A stretch of DNA of 64,000 nucleotides, from assembly GCA_963743785.1 (NCBI GenBank), contig CAVURD010000001.1:241686-305685 (forward strand), written 5' to 3'. Position 1 is the first letter of the stretch; each line of letters opens with the position of its first letter. Below are positions 25,321 through 34,607 of this stretch, one piece after another. Under the pieces are notes generated by a model that was not told where the DNA came from, did no database searches, and saw only the letters and a list, made by a program, of their open reading frames with translations. This stretch comes from Bog-473 sp963743785 (lineage in GTDB: Bacteria > Actinomycetota > Acidimicrobiia > Acidimicrobiales > RAAP-2). A program made the position numbers and the translations under genes.

Positions 25321-26072
25321 TGGGTCTCGACGCCACACGTGTCCGCCCCGTCGTCCGCAAGGAGTTGCGGGACTTCCGGCGCAAACGGTCCATCGTCGTG
25401 ACCATGTGCATCCTGCCGATGCTCTTCCTGGTTGAGCCCGTGGTCACCGTCTTCTTGGTCACGCCGACCACCTCGGGTGCAGCACTACAGAAGAGCCTCA
25501 TCCTTCCCCTCCTCTATCTCCTGTTGATCCCGACCATCATGCCCAGCACACTCGCCGCGTACAGCGTGGTCGGCGAGCGCGAGCAGGGAACACTCGAACC
25601 CCTTCTCACCACGCCGATCCGCCAGCAGGAGTTCCTACTGGGCAAAGCAACGTCGGTCATGATCCCCACGCTGGCACTCTCCTACGCGGTGTTCGCACTC
25701 TTCCTCGGCGCCACCTGGCTGTTCGCGAACTCCGTCGTCGCCTCAGCCGTCTTCCACGACGGTCCCGTCATCCTCGCTTTGTTCCTCCTCGCCCCTCTCC
25801 TGGCCGGTTGGGGCATTGTGGTGGGCATGGCCGTGTCGGTGCGGGCGAGCGAAGCGCGGGTCGCCCAGCAGCTGGCCATGCTGGCCAGCTTTCCCCCAGT
25901 GGGCTTGATCATTCTGCTGGCGGTCGGTGTGGTGAGCCCGACGTTCCTCGTGGCACTCGCATTTGCCGCCGGGTTGTTGGTGGCCGATGTGCTCCTCTTG
26001 CGATTCGTCGCCCAGATGTTCGATCGGGAACGCCTGGTGACGGGGGCCAAAGCCTCTCGGGTCACCACGTAG
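25317..26072 (+). CDS. ABC-2 type exporter permease
   Basis: The 251-residue protein begins VVRKELRDFRRKRSIVVTMC and has six likely membrane segments (for example MCILPMLFLVEPVVTVFLV, LLYLLLIPTIMPSTLAAYSV, GPVILALFLLAPLLAGWGIV, VGLIILLAVGVVSP). The EREQGTLEPLLTTPI motif is the coupling element common to NatB-like permeases. Start overlaps the ATPase stop, so the two are made together and form one exporter. Substrate unknown. Confidence 0.87.
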   Translation: MMGLDATRVRPVVRKELRDFRRKRSIVVTMCILPMLFLVEPVVTVFLVTPTTSGAALQKSLILPLLYLLLIPTIMPSTLAAYSVVGEREQGTLEPLLTTPIRQQEFLLGKATSVMIPTLALSYAVFALFLGATWLFANSVVASAVFHDGPVILALFLLAPLLAGWGIVVGMAVSVRASEARVAQQLAMLASFPPVGLIILLAVGVVSPTFLVALAFAAGLLVADVLLLRFVAQMFDRERLVTGAKASRVTT

Positions 26073-26207
26073 TTGGGATGGCTCGCCCCAACGGGTCAAC
26101 GAGTTCGGGCACGCAACGTGACCCAGGCCTCAAGTGACGCGGTCCTGCCAGCCAACCGGGAGAACCGACTGTCCCCATCGGGTCGGTGACCGTCTCCCGC
26201 CCCCCGC

Positions 26208-27353
26208 TCATCTGCGCAGTTCCACGTTGAGCCGCGCGGCCTGTCGCGTGAGGTGGGCGCGTTCGGGAAGGTTGGGTGCTGATCGGGCGGCTTCGGCGTA
26301 GAGCCGTGCTGCGGTGACCGGGTCACCGTCACGCTCGTGTAAGTACGCCGCGACGGCGGCGTAGCGGGGCAGGGCAGGGTCGAGCCCGGCCAGGGCGGCC
26401 AGGCCGGTCCGCGGGCCGTCGGCCTCGCCGACCGCGACGGCCCGGTTGAGGCGGGCCACCGGGCTGTTGGTGAGGCGCACCAGTTCGTCGTACCACTCGA
26501 CGATCTGCACCCAGTCGGTCTCCTCGGCCGTCCGGGCGTCGGCGTGGAGCGCGGCAATGGCGGCCTGGGCCTGGAACTCGCCCAGGCGGTCGCGGGTGAG
26601 GGCTGCCTGGAGCGCGTCGACGCCCTCGGCGATCAGGCCGGTGTTCCACAGGCTGCGGTCCTGCTCGGCAAGAGGCACGAGCCTGCCGTCGGGGCCGGTC
26701 CGCGCCGGGCGCCGCGCGTGGTGGAGCAGCATGAGCGCGAGCAGGCCCGCGACCTCCTCATCGTTGGTCCTGGCCGCCAGCTGGCGAGAGAGCCGGATCG
26801 CCTCGCCGGCGAGGTCGACGTCGCCGGAGTAGCCCTCGTTGAAGACCAGGTAGAGCACGCGCAGCACCGTGGCGACGTCACCGGTCTGGTTGAACCGGAC
26901 GCCCGAGACGGTCCCCTTGGCCCGGCTGATCCGCTGGGCCATGGTCGCCTCCGGCACGAGGTAGGCCTGCGCGATCTGACGCGTGGTCAGGCCGCCGACC
27001 GCGCGCAGCGTGAGCGCGACGGCCGAAGCCGGTGTCAGGGACGGGTGCGCGCACAGGAAGTACAACTGGAGCGTGTCGTCCACCACCACACCCGGGTCGG
27101 GCATGGGCTCGCTCTCGACGCGTACCTCGCGGTGCCTTCGGGAGTTTTCGGCGCGGGCGGCGTCGAGGAACCTCCGCCACGCCACGGTGACCAGCCAGCC
27201 CTTGGGGTCCCGCGGCGGGTCGTCCGGCCACCCGCGCACGGCCTCGACCAGAGCGTCCTGCACGGCATCCTCGGCCGCCGCGAATTCGGCTCCGCGACGG
27301 ACGAGGATGCCAATCACAGTGGGGGTGAGTGTCCGCAGCAGAGCCTCGTCCAC
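26208..27353 (-). CDS. ECF sigma factor, ECF42 type, with C-terminal TPR-like domain
   Basis: The 381 residues have region 2 (AAEDAVQDALVEAVRGWPDD, PRDPKGWLVTVAWRRFLDAA), region 4 (HPSLTPASAVALTLRAVGGL, TTRQIAQAYLVPEATMAQRI) and then a ~190-residue helical domain with YLVFNEGYSGD and LNRAVAVGEADGP, the DUF6596/TPR part that defines ECF42. Such factors lack an anti-sigma and need the C-terminal domain for activity. The YCII/DGPF gene lies 6 bases upstream on the same strand, the conserved partner arrangement. Confidence 0.92.
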   Translation of the reverse strand: MDEALLRTLTPTVIGILVRRGAEFAAAEDAVQDALVEAVRGWPDDPPRDPKGWLVTVAWRRFLDAARAENSRRHREVRVESEPMPDPGVVVDDTLQLYFLCAHPSLTPASAVALTLRAVGGLTTRQIAQAYLVPEATMAQRISRAKGTVSGVRFNQTGDVATVLRVLYLVFNEGYSGDVDLAGEAIRLSRQLAARTNDEEVAGLLALMLLHHARRPARTGPDGRLVPLAEQDRSLWNTGLIAEGVDALQAALTRDRLGEFQAQAAIAALHADARTAEETDWVQIVEWYDELVRLTNSPVARLNRAVAVGEADGPRTGLAALAGLDPALPRYAAVAAYLHERDGDPVTAARLYAEAARSAPNLPERAHLTRQAARLNVELRR

Positions 27354-27359
27354 CGTGCG

Positions 27360-27770
27360 TCACTCCGTGATGGTCAGGGGCGCGCCCAGGAACGGGCGCA
27401 GCTCGAGCCACTCGTGGATCGGCTTCCCAGCCGCACCAGGAGCCGCGGACAACTCGCCGGCCAGCTCGAGCGCCCGCTCGCAGGTCTCGACGTCGATCAC
27501 CATCCAGCCGGCGATCAGGTCCTTGGTCTCTGCGAACGGGCCGTCGGTGACCGGCGGCCGCCCCTCGCCGTCGTGGCGGACAAACGTGCCCTCCGGGGAG
27601 AGCGCCTGACTGTCGACGAACTCGCCGGTGTCCTCGAGCCGAGCGGCGAAGTCCTGCATGTACTGCATGTGGGCCGAAACCTCCTCCGGCGTCCACTGGT
27701 CCATCGGCACGTCATTGACCGATGCCGGCGCCCCCCGGTAGTGCTTGAGCAGCAGGTACTTGGCCATCAT
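27360..27770 (-). CDS. YCII/DGPF-domain protein, partner of the ECF42 sigma
   Basis: ATG 27770 follows AAAGGAGAAC; the longer frame upstream has no such site. The 136 residues begin MMAKYLLLKHYRGAP and contain VTDGPFAETKDLIAGWMVID, the DGPF signature, then ERALELAGELSAAPG. It has a dimeric alpha/beta fold. Its chemistry is not established. Genes of this type occur beside ECF42 sigma genes and are their usual targets. It forms an operon with 26208-27353. Confidence 0.9.
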   Translation of the reverse strand: MMAKYLLLKHYRGAPASVNDVPMDQWTPEEVSAHMQYMQDFAARLEDTGEFVDSQALSPEGTFVRHDGEGRPPVTDGPFAETKDLIAGWMVIDVETCERALELAGELSAAPGAAGKPIHEWLELRPFLGAPLTITE

Positions 27771-27901
27771 GTTCTCCTTTGTGCGGTACGGCCCATTGTG
27801 GCCGAGTTCACTCCGGGGACGAAGCTGCGCGCCGATTCTCGACATCCCACCGCGTCATTTCCTGGTCGACCTCAAAGGCTCTCTCGCCGCGAGGTGGGTG
27901 A

Positions 27902-28318
27902 TCAAACCCTACCGATGAGCTCAAGCATGACGACGGGTCTCTGCCGAGACGTTCGACCCACGGCGGAGGCGACAGGCGGGGACTGGGTCACTAATCGGTC
28001 GGTGACAGCGTGCCGTTCCTCGGGAGCCGCCACCCGAGCCTGAACCGACCACGTCTCTGTCCCGATTTCCACCGTCGTGGTGGGGTGGGCCAGCAGGTTG
28101 TAGTACCAGTCCGGATGTCGTGGTGCGCCTCGATTCGACGCAAGGACGACGACCGCGTTGTCGCCGACCGACCAAAACGCGAGCGGCGTGACGCGTTCAG
28201 TTCCTGACTTGGCGCCGAAATGATGCAACAACAGCAAAGACAGATCTTGGAGCCCGCTGACGACCCCACCGCTGGTACGAAACTCCGAAATGACCTGTTC
28301 GTCGAAAGTGTCAGCCAC
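27902..28318 (-). CDS. Deazaflavin(F420)-dependent nitroreductase-family protein (Ddn-like)
   Basis: The 138-residue split beta-barrel has LLLLHHFGAKSGTERVTPLA, NAVVVLASNRGAPRHPDWYY and NLLAHPTTTVEIGTETW. These are the marks of the Ddn/DUF385 family, which reduces quinones or nitro compounds with F420H2. F420 binding is inferred. It is encoded alone, 69 bases downstream of the divergence-free hydrolase gene on the same strand. Confidence 0.9.
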   Translation of the reverse strand: MADTFDEQVISEFRTSGGVVSGLQDLSLLLLHHFGAKSGTERVTPLAFWSVGDNAVVVLASNRGAPRHPDWYYNLLAHPTTTVEIGTETWSVQARVAAPEERHAVTDRLVTQSPPVASAVGRTSRQRPVVMLELIGRV

Positions 28319-28386
28319 GGGCGCTCCTTTGTCTCAATCGTCTGTCACTCGAGTGAGTCCCACTGGAGTACTACTTCGGTGGCGGA

Positions 28387-29112
28387 TCAAGCCGACAGCG
28401 CGAGAAGCCCCAGTTGAGCGAGGTGCTGAGCGAAGAGCGCAGGGGCATCGAACATCCAATCATGGGTCACGGTTGGACCCGACGCCACGGTGAAGCTCGC
28501 GTGCAGTTGACGTGCGAACTCTCGACCGTCCGAGCGAGCAAGCAGAGTGTCGTGGTTCGCCCAGAGCACGTGGCACGGGATCTCGGCCGCGGTGACCTGC
28601 TCAATGTCAGGCTCGCGGTCGCTCGCAAATCCCCACAAGGCCGCCCGGGTCAGTTGTAGCGGGTGTGTGATCAACGACTGGATGAAGGCAGACGCCGCTT
28701 GTGGAGTGGCCATTTCCAGTATGCCCAACGGGTTGTGCAAAGCCTCTTCGGCCAGCCCGAAGCGTTCTTTCACGCCCAAGGTGTCCCCGAACACGCATTC
28801 AATGGTCCGTCGCGGCCACATTGCCGCGAAGCCCAATTCGAGCCCTCCGCCAAAGGAGTGTCCGAGCAGGCTGACCCGCTCCAGGCCGAGAGAGTCCAAG
28901 GTGGCTTCGAGACCGCCCAACGCGCGACCGAACGTCCACGTCCCCGGCACATCGAAGATGGCGGGGATGATGACCCGGGCTCGATCGGCCAGCAGTCGAG
29001 CGAGTGGAAGATAGGTGCGGGGCTGCATCCCGAACCCGTGCAACAACACGAGGGGATGGCCCCGACCGACCGATTTGAATCGGAGGGGGGACAGAGACCT
29101 GTGGCCGCTCAT
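28387..29112 (-). CDS. Alpha/beta hydrolase
   Basis: The 241 residues show HPLVLLHGFGMQPRTYLPLA for the oxyanion loop, nucleophile Ser in SLLGHSFGGGLELGFA, and late Asp (ANHDTLLA) and His (TVTHDWMFD) candidates. It is cytosolic. It resembles lipase/carboxylesterase or haloperoxidase-like hydrolases; substrate unknown. Confidence 0.85.
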   Translation of the reverse strand: MSGHRSLSPLRFKSVGRGHPLVLLHGFGMQPRTYLPLARLLADRARVIIPAIFDVPGTWTFGRALGGLEATLDSLGLERVSLLGHSFGGGLELGFAAMWPRRTIECVFGDTLGVKERFGLAEEALHNPLGILEMATPQAASAFIQSLITHPLQLTRAALWGFASDREPDIEQVTAAEIPCHVLWANHDTLLARSDGREFARQLHASFTVASGPTVTHDWMFDAPALFAQHLAQLGLLALSA

Positions 29113-29170
29113 GGGGTGATGCTAAATCGCCCCGGTGAGCGACGCGACGTGGCTCCGGAGCGCGACGCCT

Positions 29171-29719
29171 CTACGCCCGACGCCCGAGGAAGTAGAGGAA
29201 CTCTGTCTGGAGGTCAGCTCCCGGGGGTGATTCCAGCCTGGGCCCAAAGACGTTCGGTTGGCGGATCACCTCGTCCATCGGCTTGAGCACCTCGTAGGCG
29301 TGCCGGACGGAATCCTCGTCGAGGCGCTCGTCCGCACCCACGGTGCGCGCCAGGTCCCAGGTGTGGACCAGCACGTCCATGGTCACGAACTGGCCGATGA
29401 TCTCACCGGCGGGCGTCTTGCCGGTCGGCCCGTCGATCTCTTTGGCCCGGGCCTCCGGGTCTGCGGTGATTTCGTCGATCGCCCGACGAGCTTCCTCCCA
29501 GGCCTTCTTCGGGTCATCGTCGGCGCCCAGTGGCGTCGACTCCCCACCCCTGACGGCGGCGATCACGCCCCGATGGCCGGCGACCACGTGGGCCACCACG
29601 TCGCGGGCCCTCCATTGCTCGCAGGGGGACTGGGCGTCCCACTTCTCAGGGGTCACGGCCCTGACGGCGGCGTCGAAGCCGTTCGAGACCTGCCGATAGT
29701 TGTCTTGGACGTCGGTCAT
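29171..29719 (-). CDS. TIGR03086 / DinB-like putative metal-binding protein
   Basis: ATG 29719 is chosen because the domain starts at once (VQDNYRQVSNGFDAAVRAV); the frame upstream is Arg/Pro-rich filler. The 182 residues have SPCEQWRARDVVAHVVAGHR, VHTWDLARTVGADERLDED and a LESPPGADLQTEFLYFLGR end. The four-helix DinB/maleylpyruvate-isomerase N-terminal fold may bind a metal through His residues and may use mycothiol. A paralog is at 34022-34573. Confidence 0.87.
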   Translation of the reverse strand: MTDVQDNYRQVSNGFDAAVRAVTPEKWDAQSPCEQWRARDVVAHVVAGHRGVIAAVRGGESTPLGADDDPKKAWEEARRAIDEITADPEARAKEIDGPTGKTPAGEIIGQFVTMDVLVHTWDLARTVGADERLDEDSVRHAYEVLKPMDEVIRQPNVFGPRLESPPGADLQTEFLYFLGRRA

Positions 29720-30026
29720 GGTCCGATCGTAGGGGCAGTCCGCCCGGCGAGGTGCACCAGCCGCGCTGTACGCCGGCCTCCGCCGGCGCTCAGCGTCCCT
29801 ACTCGACGGTCGGTGTGCCCGTCCCCAGTCGGAGTCGGAGTTCGAGCTCCCCGGGTCCCGCCCGCTTGCCGCACCGTGGCGCGTTATTTTTGGTTCCGCT
29901 CGCGGTGAATTGTCGATTTCGGCTGGCGCCGTTCGTATAGAGGGTGCGAGGCAGACAATCTGTGTGGCTCGCAACCCAGCCTGGCGGCACAACCGCGTCG
30001 CCGCCGCGAGACGAAGGAGGCCTGAA
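29720..30026. other. Intergenic region between divergent genes
   Basis: 307 bases with no recognisable gene. It presumably holds the divergent promoters; no convincing -35/-10 pair was identified. Confidence 0.4.
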
Positions 30027-30626
30027 GTGGGTCGAATCATTGTGATGAACCATGTGACTCTGGACGGGGTGATGCAAGGGCCGGGGCGCCCAGAAGAAGA
30101 CACACGGGGCGGGTTCACGCGCGGTGGCTGGGGACAGGTGTCCACCAGGCCAGGCGACGCTGCGGGCAAGGCGATGGGGGAGAGGATGGCGGCCGGGGGT
30201 GGCCTGGCCGGATGGTTGTTCGGGCGGCGGACCTACGAGGATCTGCTGAGCTACTGGAACCAGCAGCCCGACAGCCCGTTCGGACCCATGCTCACCAACG
30301 CACCCAAGTACGTGGCTTCAACCACTCTCGCTGATCCGCTGCCGTGGCCCAACTCGACGGCGTTGCGCGGCAATGTCGCTGAAGCGGTGGGCGAGCTCAC
30401 GGCAGAATCCGCCGGGGTGCTGGCGATCATGGGCAGCGGCGAGCTGATCGGCTCGCTGATGGCTGCCGACCTGATCGACGAGTACCTGCTGATGATCCAC
30501 CCGCTGGTGCTCGGCGGCGGACGGCGGCTGTTCCCGGAAAAGGTGCACGTGCCGTTACGGCTCACCGACAGCCTGACCACGGCCACCGGTGTGCTGATCG
30601 CTAGCTACGAGCCGGCGAGGGACTAA
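30027..30626 (+). CDS. Dihydrofolate reductase/RibD C-terminal family protein
   Basis: GTG 30027 follows GAAGGAGG. The 199 residues begin GRIIVMNHVTLDGVMQGPGR and have GWLFGRRTYEDLLSYWNQQ, VLAIMGSGELIGSLMAADLI, DEYLLMIHPLVLGGGRRLFP. This is the same fold as 21900-22466 and 47125-47694. It is a probable NADPH-dependent reductase of unknown substrate. It lies 100 bases before the second YCII-ECF42 pair and may belong to that sigma factor's regulon. Confidence 0.87.
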   Translation: MGRIIVMNHVTLDGVMQGPGRPEEDTRGGFTRGGWGQVSTRPGDAAGKAMGERMAAGGGLAGWLFGRRTYEDLLSYWNQQPDSPFGPMLTNAPKYVASTTLADPLPWPNSTALRGNVAEAVGELTAESAGVLAIMGSGELIGSLMAADLIDEYLLMIHPLVLGGGRRLFPEKVHVPLRLTDSLTTATGVLIASYEPARD

Positions 30627-30726
30627 ACGTGAAGGAGCCTCATCGGCCAAGCTGTTGGAGCCGTTCGGCCCAGCGGGGCTGGCCGTGGAGCGCTCCCAGG
30701 ACAGACAGGACAGAGAGGAGTCCACG

Positions 30727-31080
30727 ATGAAGCAGTACCTGCTCAGCGTCTACCAACCAGACGGCGATCCGCCCCCGCCTGACGTCCTGGCGGAGATCAA
30801 CCGTGATCTCCGAGCGCTGAGCGAGGAGCTCCGCTCAGCCGGCGCGTGGGTGTTCTCCGGCGGCCTCCACGCGGCGAGCACGGCGACGGTGGTTCATCCT
30901 CGCCGTGAGGGGATGCCGATGACCGACGGCCCGTATGTGGAGGGCAAGGAGCACATCGGCGGCTTGAACATCATCAAAGCGGCCAACCTCGATGAGGCGC
31001 TCGAGTGGGGTCGCAAGCTGGCCCGGGCGACGACGCTGCCGATCGAGGTGCGCCCGTTCCAGGGCGGATTGGAAGACTGA
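30727..31080 (+). CDS. YCII/DGPF-like protein, partner of the second ECF42 sigma
   Basis: ATG 30727 follows AGAGGAG. The 117 residues begin MKQYLLSVYQPDGDPPPPDV and contain MTDGPYVEGKEHIGGLNIIK, where DGPF appears as DGPY, then LDEALEWGRKLARATTLPIE and VRPF. It lies 7 bases before the sigma gene, mirroring the pair at 26-28 kb. Confidence 0.9.
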   Translation: MKQYLLSVYQPDGDPPPPDVLAEINRDLRALSEELRSAGAWVFSGGLHAASTATVVHPRREGMPMTDGPYVEGKEHIGGLNIIKAANLDEALEWGRKLARATTLPIEVRPFQGGLED

Positions 31081-31087
31081 CGGCCTC

Positions 31088-32318
31088 GTGCCGGCAGTTT
31101 CCAATGCGGAGATCGAGCGTGTCTTCCGCCAGCAGTACGGGCGCGCCGTGGCCGTCCTTGTCCGGGTGTTCGGCGACATCGACGTGGCCGAAGAAGCGGT
31201 CCAGGACGCCTTCGCCACGGCGGTGGCGAGTTGGCCCGACAGCGGAGTGCCGCCGGCCCCGGCCGGTTGGATCATCACCACCGCTCGCAATCGGGCGGTC
31301 GACCGTTTGCGCCGCGAGTCGTCTCGTGGTGACCGCCAGGCCCAGGCGATGTTGTTGCAGGCTCGCGACGAGCCGCCCGATGAGGTCCCGGTGCAGGACG
31401 ATCGCCTCCGCCTGATCTTCACGTGCTGCCACCCCTCGCTCGACCGAGCGGCGCAGGTGGCGCTCACGCTGCGGTTGCTGGGAGGGCTGAGCACGCCCGA
31501 GATCGCACGGGCGTTCTTGGTCTCGGAGTCGACGATGGCCCAGCGGCTGGTGCACGCCAAGGGAAAGATCCGCGACGCCGCGTATTCCCTACCGGGTCCC
31601 CAAGGAGGCCGACCTGCCCGAGCGTCTGGTGTCGGTGCTCGCCGTCGTCTATCTGATCTTCAACGAGGGATATGCCGCCAGCTCGGGTGAACGGCTGATC
31701 CGCGAGGAGCTGACGACGGAGGCTGTCCGGCTCGGCCGGTTGCTGGTCGAACTGATGCCCGATGAGCCCGAAGCGGCGGGACTGCTGGCCTTGATCCTGC
31801 TCGAACAGGCACGCAGCAGAGCGCGCTGCACCCCGGAGGGCACGCTCGTACCCCTGCCCGAGCAGGATCGCCGCCGCTGGGACTCTGCCCTGGTCCAGGA
31901 GGGGCAAGACCTCGTCCGTCGATGCCTCCGGCGGAACCAGCCCGGTCCCTACCAGATCCAAGCGGCGATTAACGCCGTCCACAGCGCCGCGCCCACCGCC
32001 GCGCACACCGACTGGATCCAGATCCTCGCGCTCTACGACCAGCTCCTGGCGGTCACACCCACCCCGATCGTCTCTCTCAATCGCGCCGTCGCGGTCGCCG
32101 AGATCGACGGCCCACAGGTGGCCCTCCACCTGATCGACGAGCTAGCGCTCAAGCACTACTACCTCTTCCACGCCATCCGGGCCAACCTCCTCCAACGCCT
32201 CGGTCACACAGACGAGGCCGAGGCTGCCTATCGCGCCGCCATCGCACGCACCGACAACGCCGCCGAGATCTCATTTATGAAAGACCGCATCGCAGCCATC
32301 AGAGCCACCAGAGCATGA
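31088..32318 (+). pseudogene. ECF42-type sigma factor with one frameshift
   Basis: GTG 31088 starts a frame with region 2 (VAEEAVQDAFATAVASWPDS, PAGWIITTARNRAVDRLRRE) and region 4 (HPSLDRAAQVALTLRLLGGL, TPEIARAFLVSESTMAQRLV). After GKIRDAA the frame fails at 31583. The next frame supplies IPYRVPKEADLPERLVSVLA, VVYLIFNEGY and the complete TPR-like C-terminal domain. One extra T explains it; without it the product is a normal ~409-residue ECF42. As written, translation would yield the DNA-binding regions without the C-terminal domain that this family needs, so the protein would probably be inactive or misregulated. Confidence 0.85.
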
Positions 32319-32398
32319 GAAGCGGCACCGCTTTTCCGTCAACGGGCGGGGTCAGCCAAGAAGACGCCGGGACTTTGGATGGCGCCATGAAGACGTTC

Positions 32399-33724
32399 TC
32401 AGCGAGCGCCTGGGCTCCCGACTCGCGACACCGGGTCATCTCCGACCAGCTGATCAACGCCAAGCACCAAGTGATCGGGCAGTTCGGAAGCATCGGTCCG
32501 ACTGGAATCACGACCGTCAGCGTCGTTGCCGGCGGCACGGCCGGAGCCCAAGGATCGACGGATGACGGCGATCGCCGTGGCCGCCACGAAGGCTGCCACC
32601 ACGACGAAGAAGGAGCCGGACAGTGGTGTGAGCCAACCACGTCCTACGTACGTCAGGTCCGAACCGTGGTGCACCCACCAGATGGGGGCGGCCCAGAAGA
32701 CGACGGCCACCCCTAACGCCCACCACTCGCCGTGGATCGGCCGATCAGCCCCCAACGCCAGCCACGCGATCAACAAGACGACCCAGACGAAGTGGTGGGA
32801 CCACGACACCGGAGATGCCAACGACTCGGCCGCTTCGACCGCCAGCAATCCGAGCAACGGCGACGACCGCCGGAAGGCGACCGCAGCCACCGCCAGACCG
32901 ATCCCCCCCACCACCACGACGAGGGTGAAGGTCGACGTGGTGGTCAGCTGGTGCCCCACCGCCCGCTCGACGACGCCGATGATCCCTTGGTTGCCGATCC
33001 AAGCCACGTTCCCGGTATTGGCCGGGTACCAGAGTTCATGAGACCAGTACCTCCATGTCGCATGGGGCGAAACTGCCGCCGCCACTGCCGCGGCGGCGGC
33101 GAAGACACCGGTGGCCCGTAAGCCCGCTTTGGTCTGACGGGTGAGGAACAGGTAGGGGATCAGGATGACCGGGGTGATCTTGATGGCGGCCGCCAGGCCG
33201 ACCAGCACGCCTCGTGGCAACCGCAGATCGAGGGTCATGTCGGCGATGACCAGGAGGGCGACCAGGAGATTGACCTGGCCGAGCAGTACCGTCTCCCGGA
33301 TGGGGTCGAGGAACCCGGCCGGGAGGACGAGCACGAGGGCCCACCACACCACTACCCGACGTTCCATCGTCGGGCGCACTGCCCGCAGACTGACGGCCAG
33401 CAGTCCGAAAAGCAGGCCGACGTTGACCCACGAGAAGACCACCTGGTCCACCCGGTCGGGGAGATGGGCCAGCGGCACGAACAGCATGGCGGCCAACGGC
33501 GGATAGGTGAAGCCGAGGCCGGTGGGCGGGTACAGGACCTGGTACAGGTTGGCCCCGAAGGCGTGGGTGCCGCCCATCAGGTAGGTGCCGAGGTCGACCT
33601 GGCGCCGGACCATGGCCAAAATGAAGGTGACGATCAAGGGGATCCCCGCGCAGATGATCGGCAGCCGCCAGCCGCGCGTGCGGCTGATTGCGCTCATGCG
33701 ATCTGCCAGGGTGTCTGAGGTCAT
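32399..33724 (-). CDS. Integral-membrane glycosyltransferase, GT87/DUF2029 family
   Basis: ATG 33724 starts a 441-residue polytopic protein, about 10-12 membrane segments (IICAGIPLIVTFILAMV, VVFSWVNVGLLFGLLAVSL, VVWWALVLVLPAGFL and others). A loop has YPPTGLGFTYPPLAAMLFVP, typical of GT-C polyprenyl-phosphate-mannose transferases such as PimE. These add alpha-1,2-mannose to lipoglycans outside the membrane. Substrate inferred. The last ~40 residues are a polar tail. Confidence 0.82.
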   Translation of the reverse strand: MTSDTLADRMSAISRTRGWRLPIICAGIPLIVTFILAMVRRQVDLGTYLMGGTHAFGANLYQVLYPPTGLGFTYPPLAAMLFVPLAHLPDRVDQVVFSWVNVGLLFGLLAVSLRAVRPTMERRVVVWWALVLVLPAGFLDPIRETVLLGQVNLLVALLVIADMTLDLRLPRGVLVGLAAAIKITPVILIPYLFLTRQTKAGLRATGVFAAAAAVAAAVSPHATWRYWSHELWYPANTGNVAWIGNQGIIGVVERAVGHQLTTTSTFTLVVVVGGIGLAVAAVAFRRSSPLLGLLAVEAAESLASPVSWSHHFVWVVLLIAWLALGADRPIHGEWWALGVAVVFWAAPIWWVHHGSDLTYVGRGWLTPLSGSFFVVVAAFVAATAIAVIRRSLGSGRAAGNDADGRDSSRTDASELPDHLVLGVDQLVGDDPVSRVGSPGAR

Positions 33725-34021
33725 TGGCGCGCAGTGCAATCCTGGTTGGTGTGATCCCGTGGTAACGATGGGGCGCAATCGACGGCCCGTTCGCACGAGC
33801 CTATTCGGGTCGGACGCTTTCGGATCGCGTGGACCTCGGTACGGAGTCAAGCCCCTTGAGTTCGGCCACCGCGTCGGCCAAGAGCTCCGCTGGAGCGGCA
33901 CCGCAGGCACTTCTGCGCAGGCCGATGGTGGGCCATCCGACTCCGTTGAACGAATTGCTCTTCGAGGCGATGAATTTCAGCGTGGACCGACGTCGTACGT
34001 GTCAAAGAACAATGGAGGTAT

Positions 34022-34573
34022 ATGTCCGAAGCACTTGAGCGTTTCCGTCGAGCATCTGCAGAGTTCACCGCCCTCGTCGAGAACGTTGGGGACGACGCGT
34101 GGGAACATCCATCCCCTTGTGAAGGATGGGTAGCCCGCGACGTTGTGGGCCATCTCGTCGAGTGGGTTCCGGAATTCTTCTTCGAGCGGTGGCCGGCCGC
34201 GACCAAACCGATCCCAGCGGTGGAGTCGAACCCACTGGTCGCGTGGCGTGCGCTGGCCGAGGCGATCGAGACCGCCCTCGCCGACGATGTCGTGGCCCAG
34301 AAGGTCGCAGACACGCCAATGGGACCCCTCACCTTCGAAGCTGCCGTCGACATGATCTGCACCCCAGATGTGATCTTGCACGGCTGGGACTTGGCGCGAG
34401 CGACAGGGCTCGATGAGACTCTGAATCCTGAGGAGGTCCATCGGTTGCTCGCCAGCATCGAACCGCTCGGTGATGCTTTGGAGCAGTCCGGCCAGTACGG
34501 CCCACGTATTGCCGTGCCCGACGGAAGTAGCGAGCAGACCCGCTTACTCGCTTTAGTGGGTCGCAGCGCGTGA
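34022..34573 (+). CDS. TIGR03086 / DinB-like putative metal-binding protein
   Basis: ATG 34022 follows AATGGAGGTAT. The 183 residues have FTALVENVGDDAWEHPSPCE, GWVARDVVGHLVEWVPEFFF, ILHGWDLARATGLDETLNPE. This is a helical DinB-like fold similar to 29171-29719 but distant. Its end lies 34 bases from the convergent ECF41 sigma gene. The 297 bases upstream hold no gene. Confidence 0.87.
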   Translation: MSEALERFRRASAEFTALVENVGDDAWEHPSPCEGWVARDVVGHLVEWVPEFFFERWPAATKPIPAVESNPLVAWRALAEAIETALADDVVAQKVADTPMGPLTFEAAVDMICTPDVILHGWDLARATGLDETLNPEEVHRLLASIEPLGDALEQSGQYGPRIAVPDGSSEQTRLLALVGRSA

Positions 34574-34607
34574 AATCGATCGCGGAGCCAGATCAGAGGG
34601 GAGACGG

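Noticed and set aside
26110..26200. Hairpin between the convergent ABC permease and ECF42 genes
   Set aside because: Arms (CGGGAGA/TCTCCCG) are interrupted by a long loop and no T-tract, so not called as a terminator.
26544..28043. 499-residue open frame antisense to ECF42/YCII genes
   Set aside because: Low-complexity Arg/Gly/Leu-rich shadow of conserved genes.
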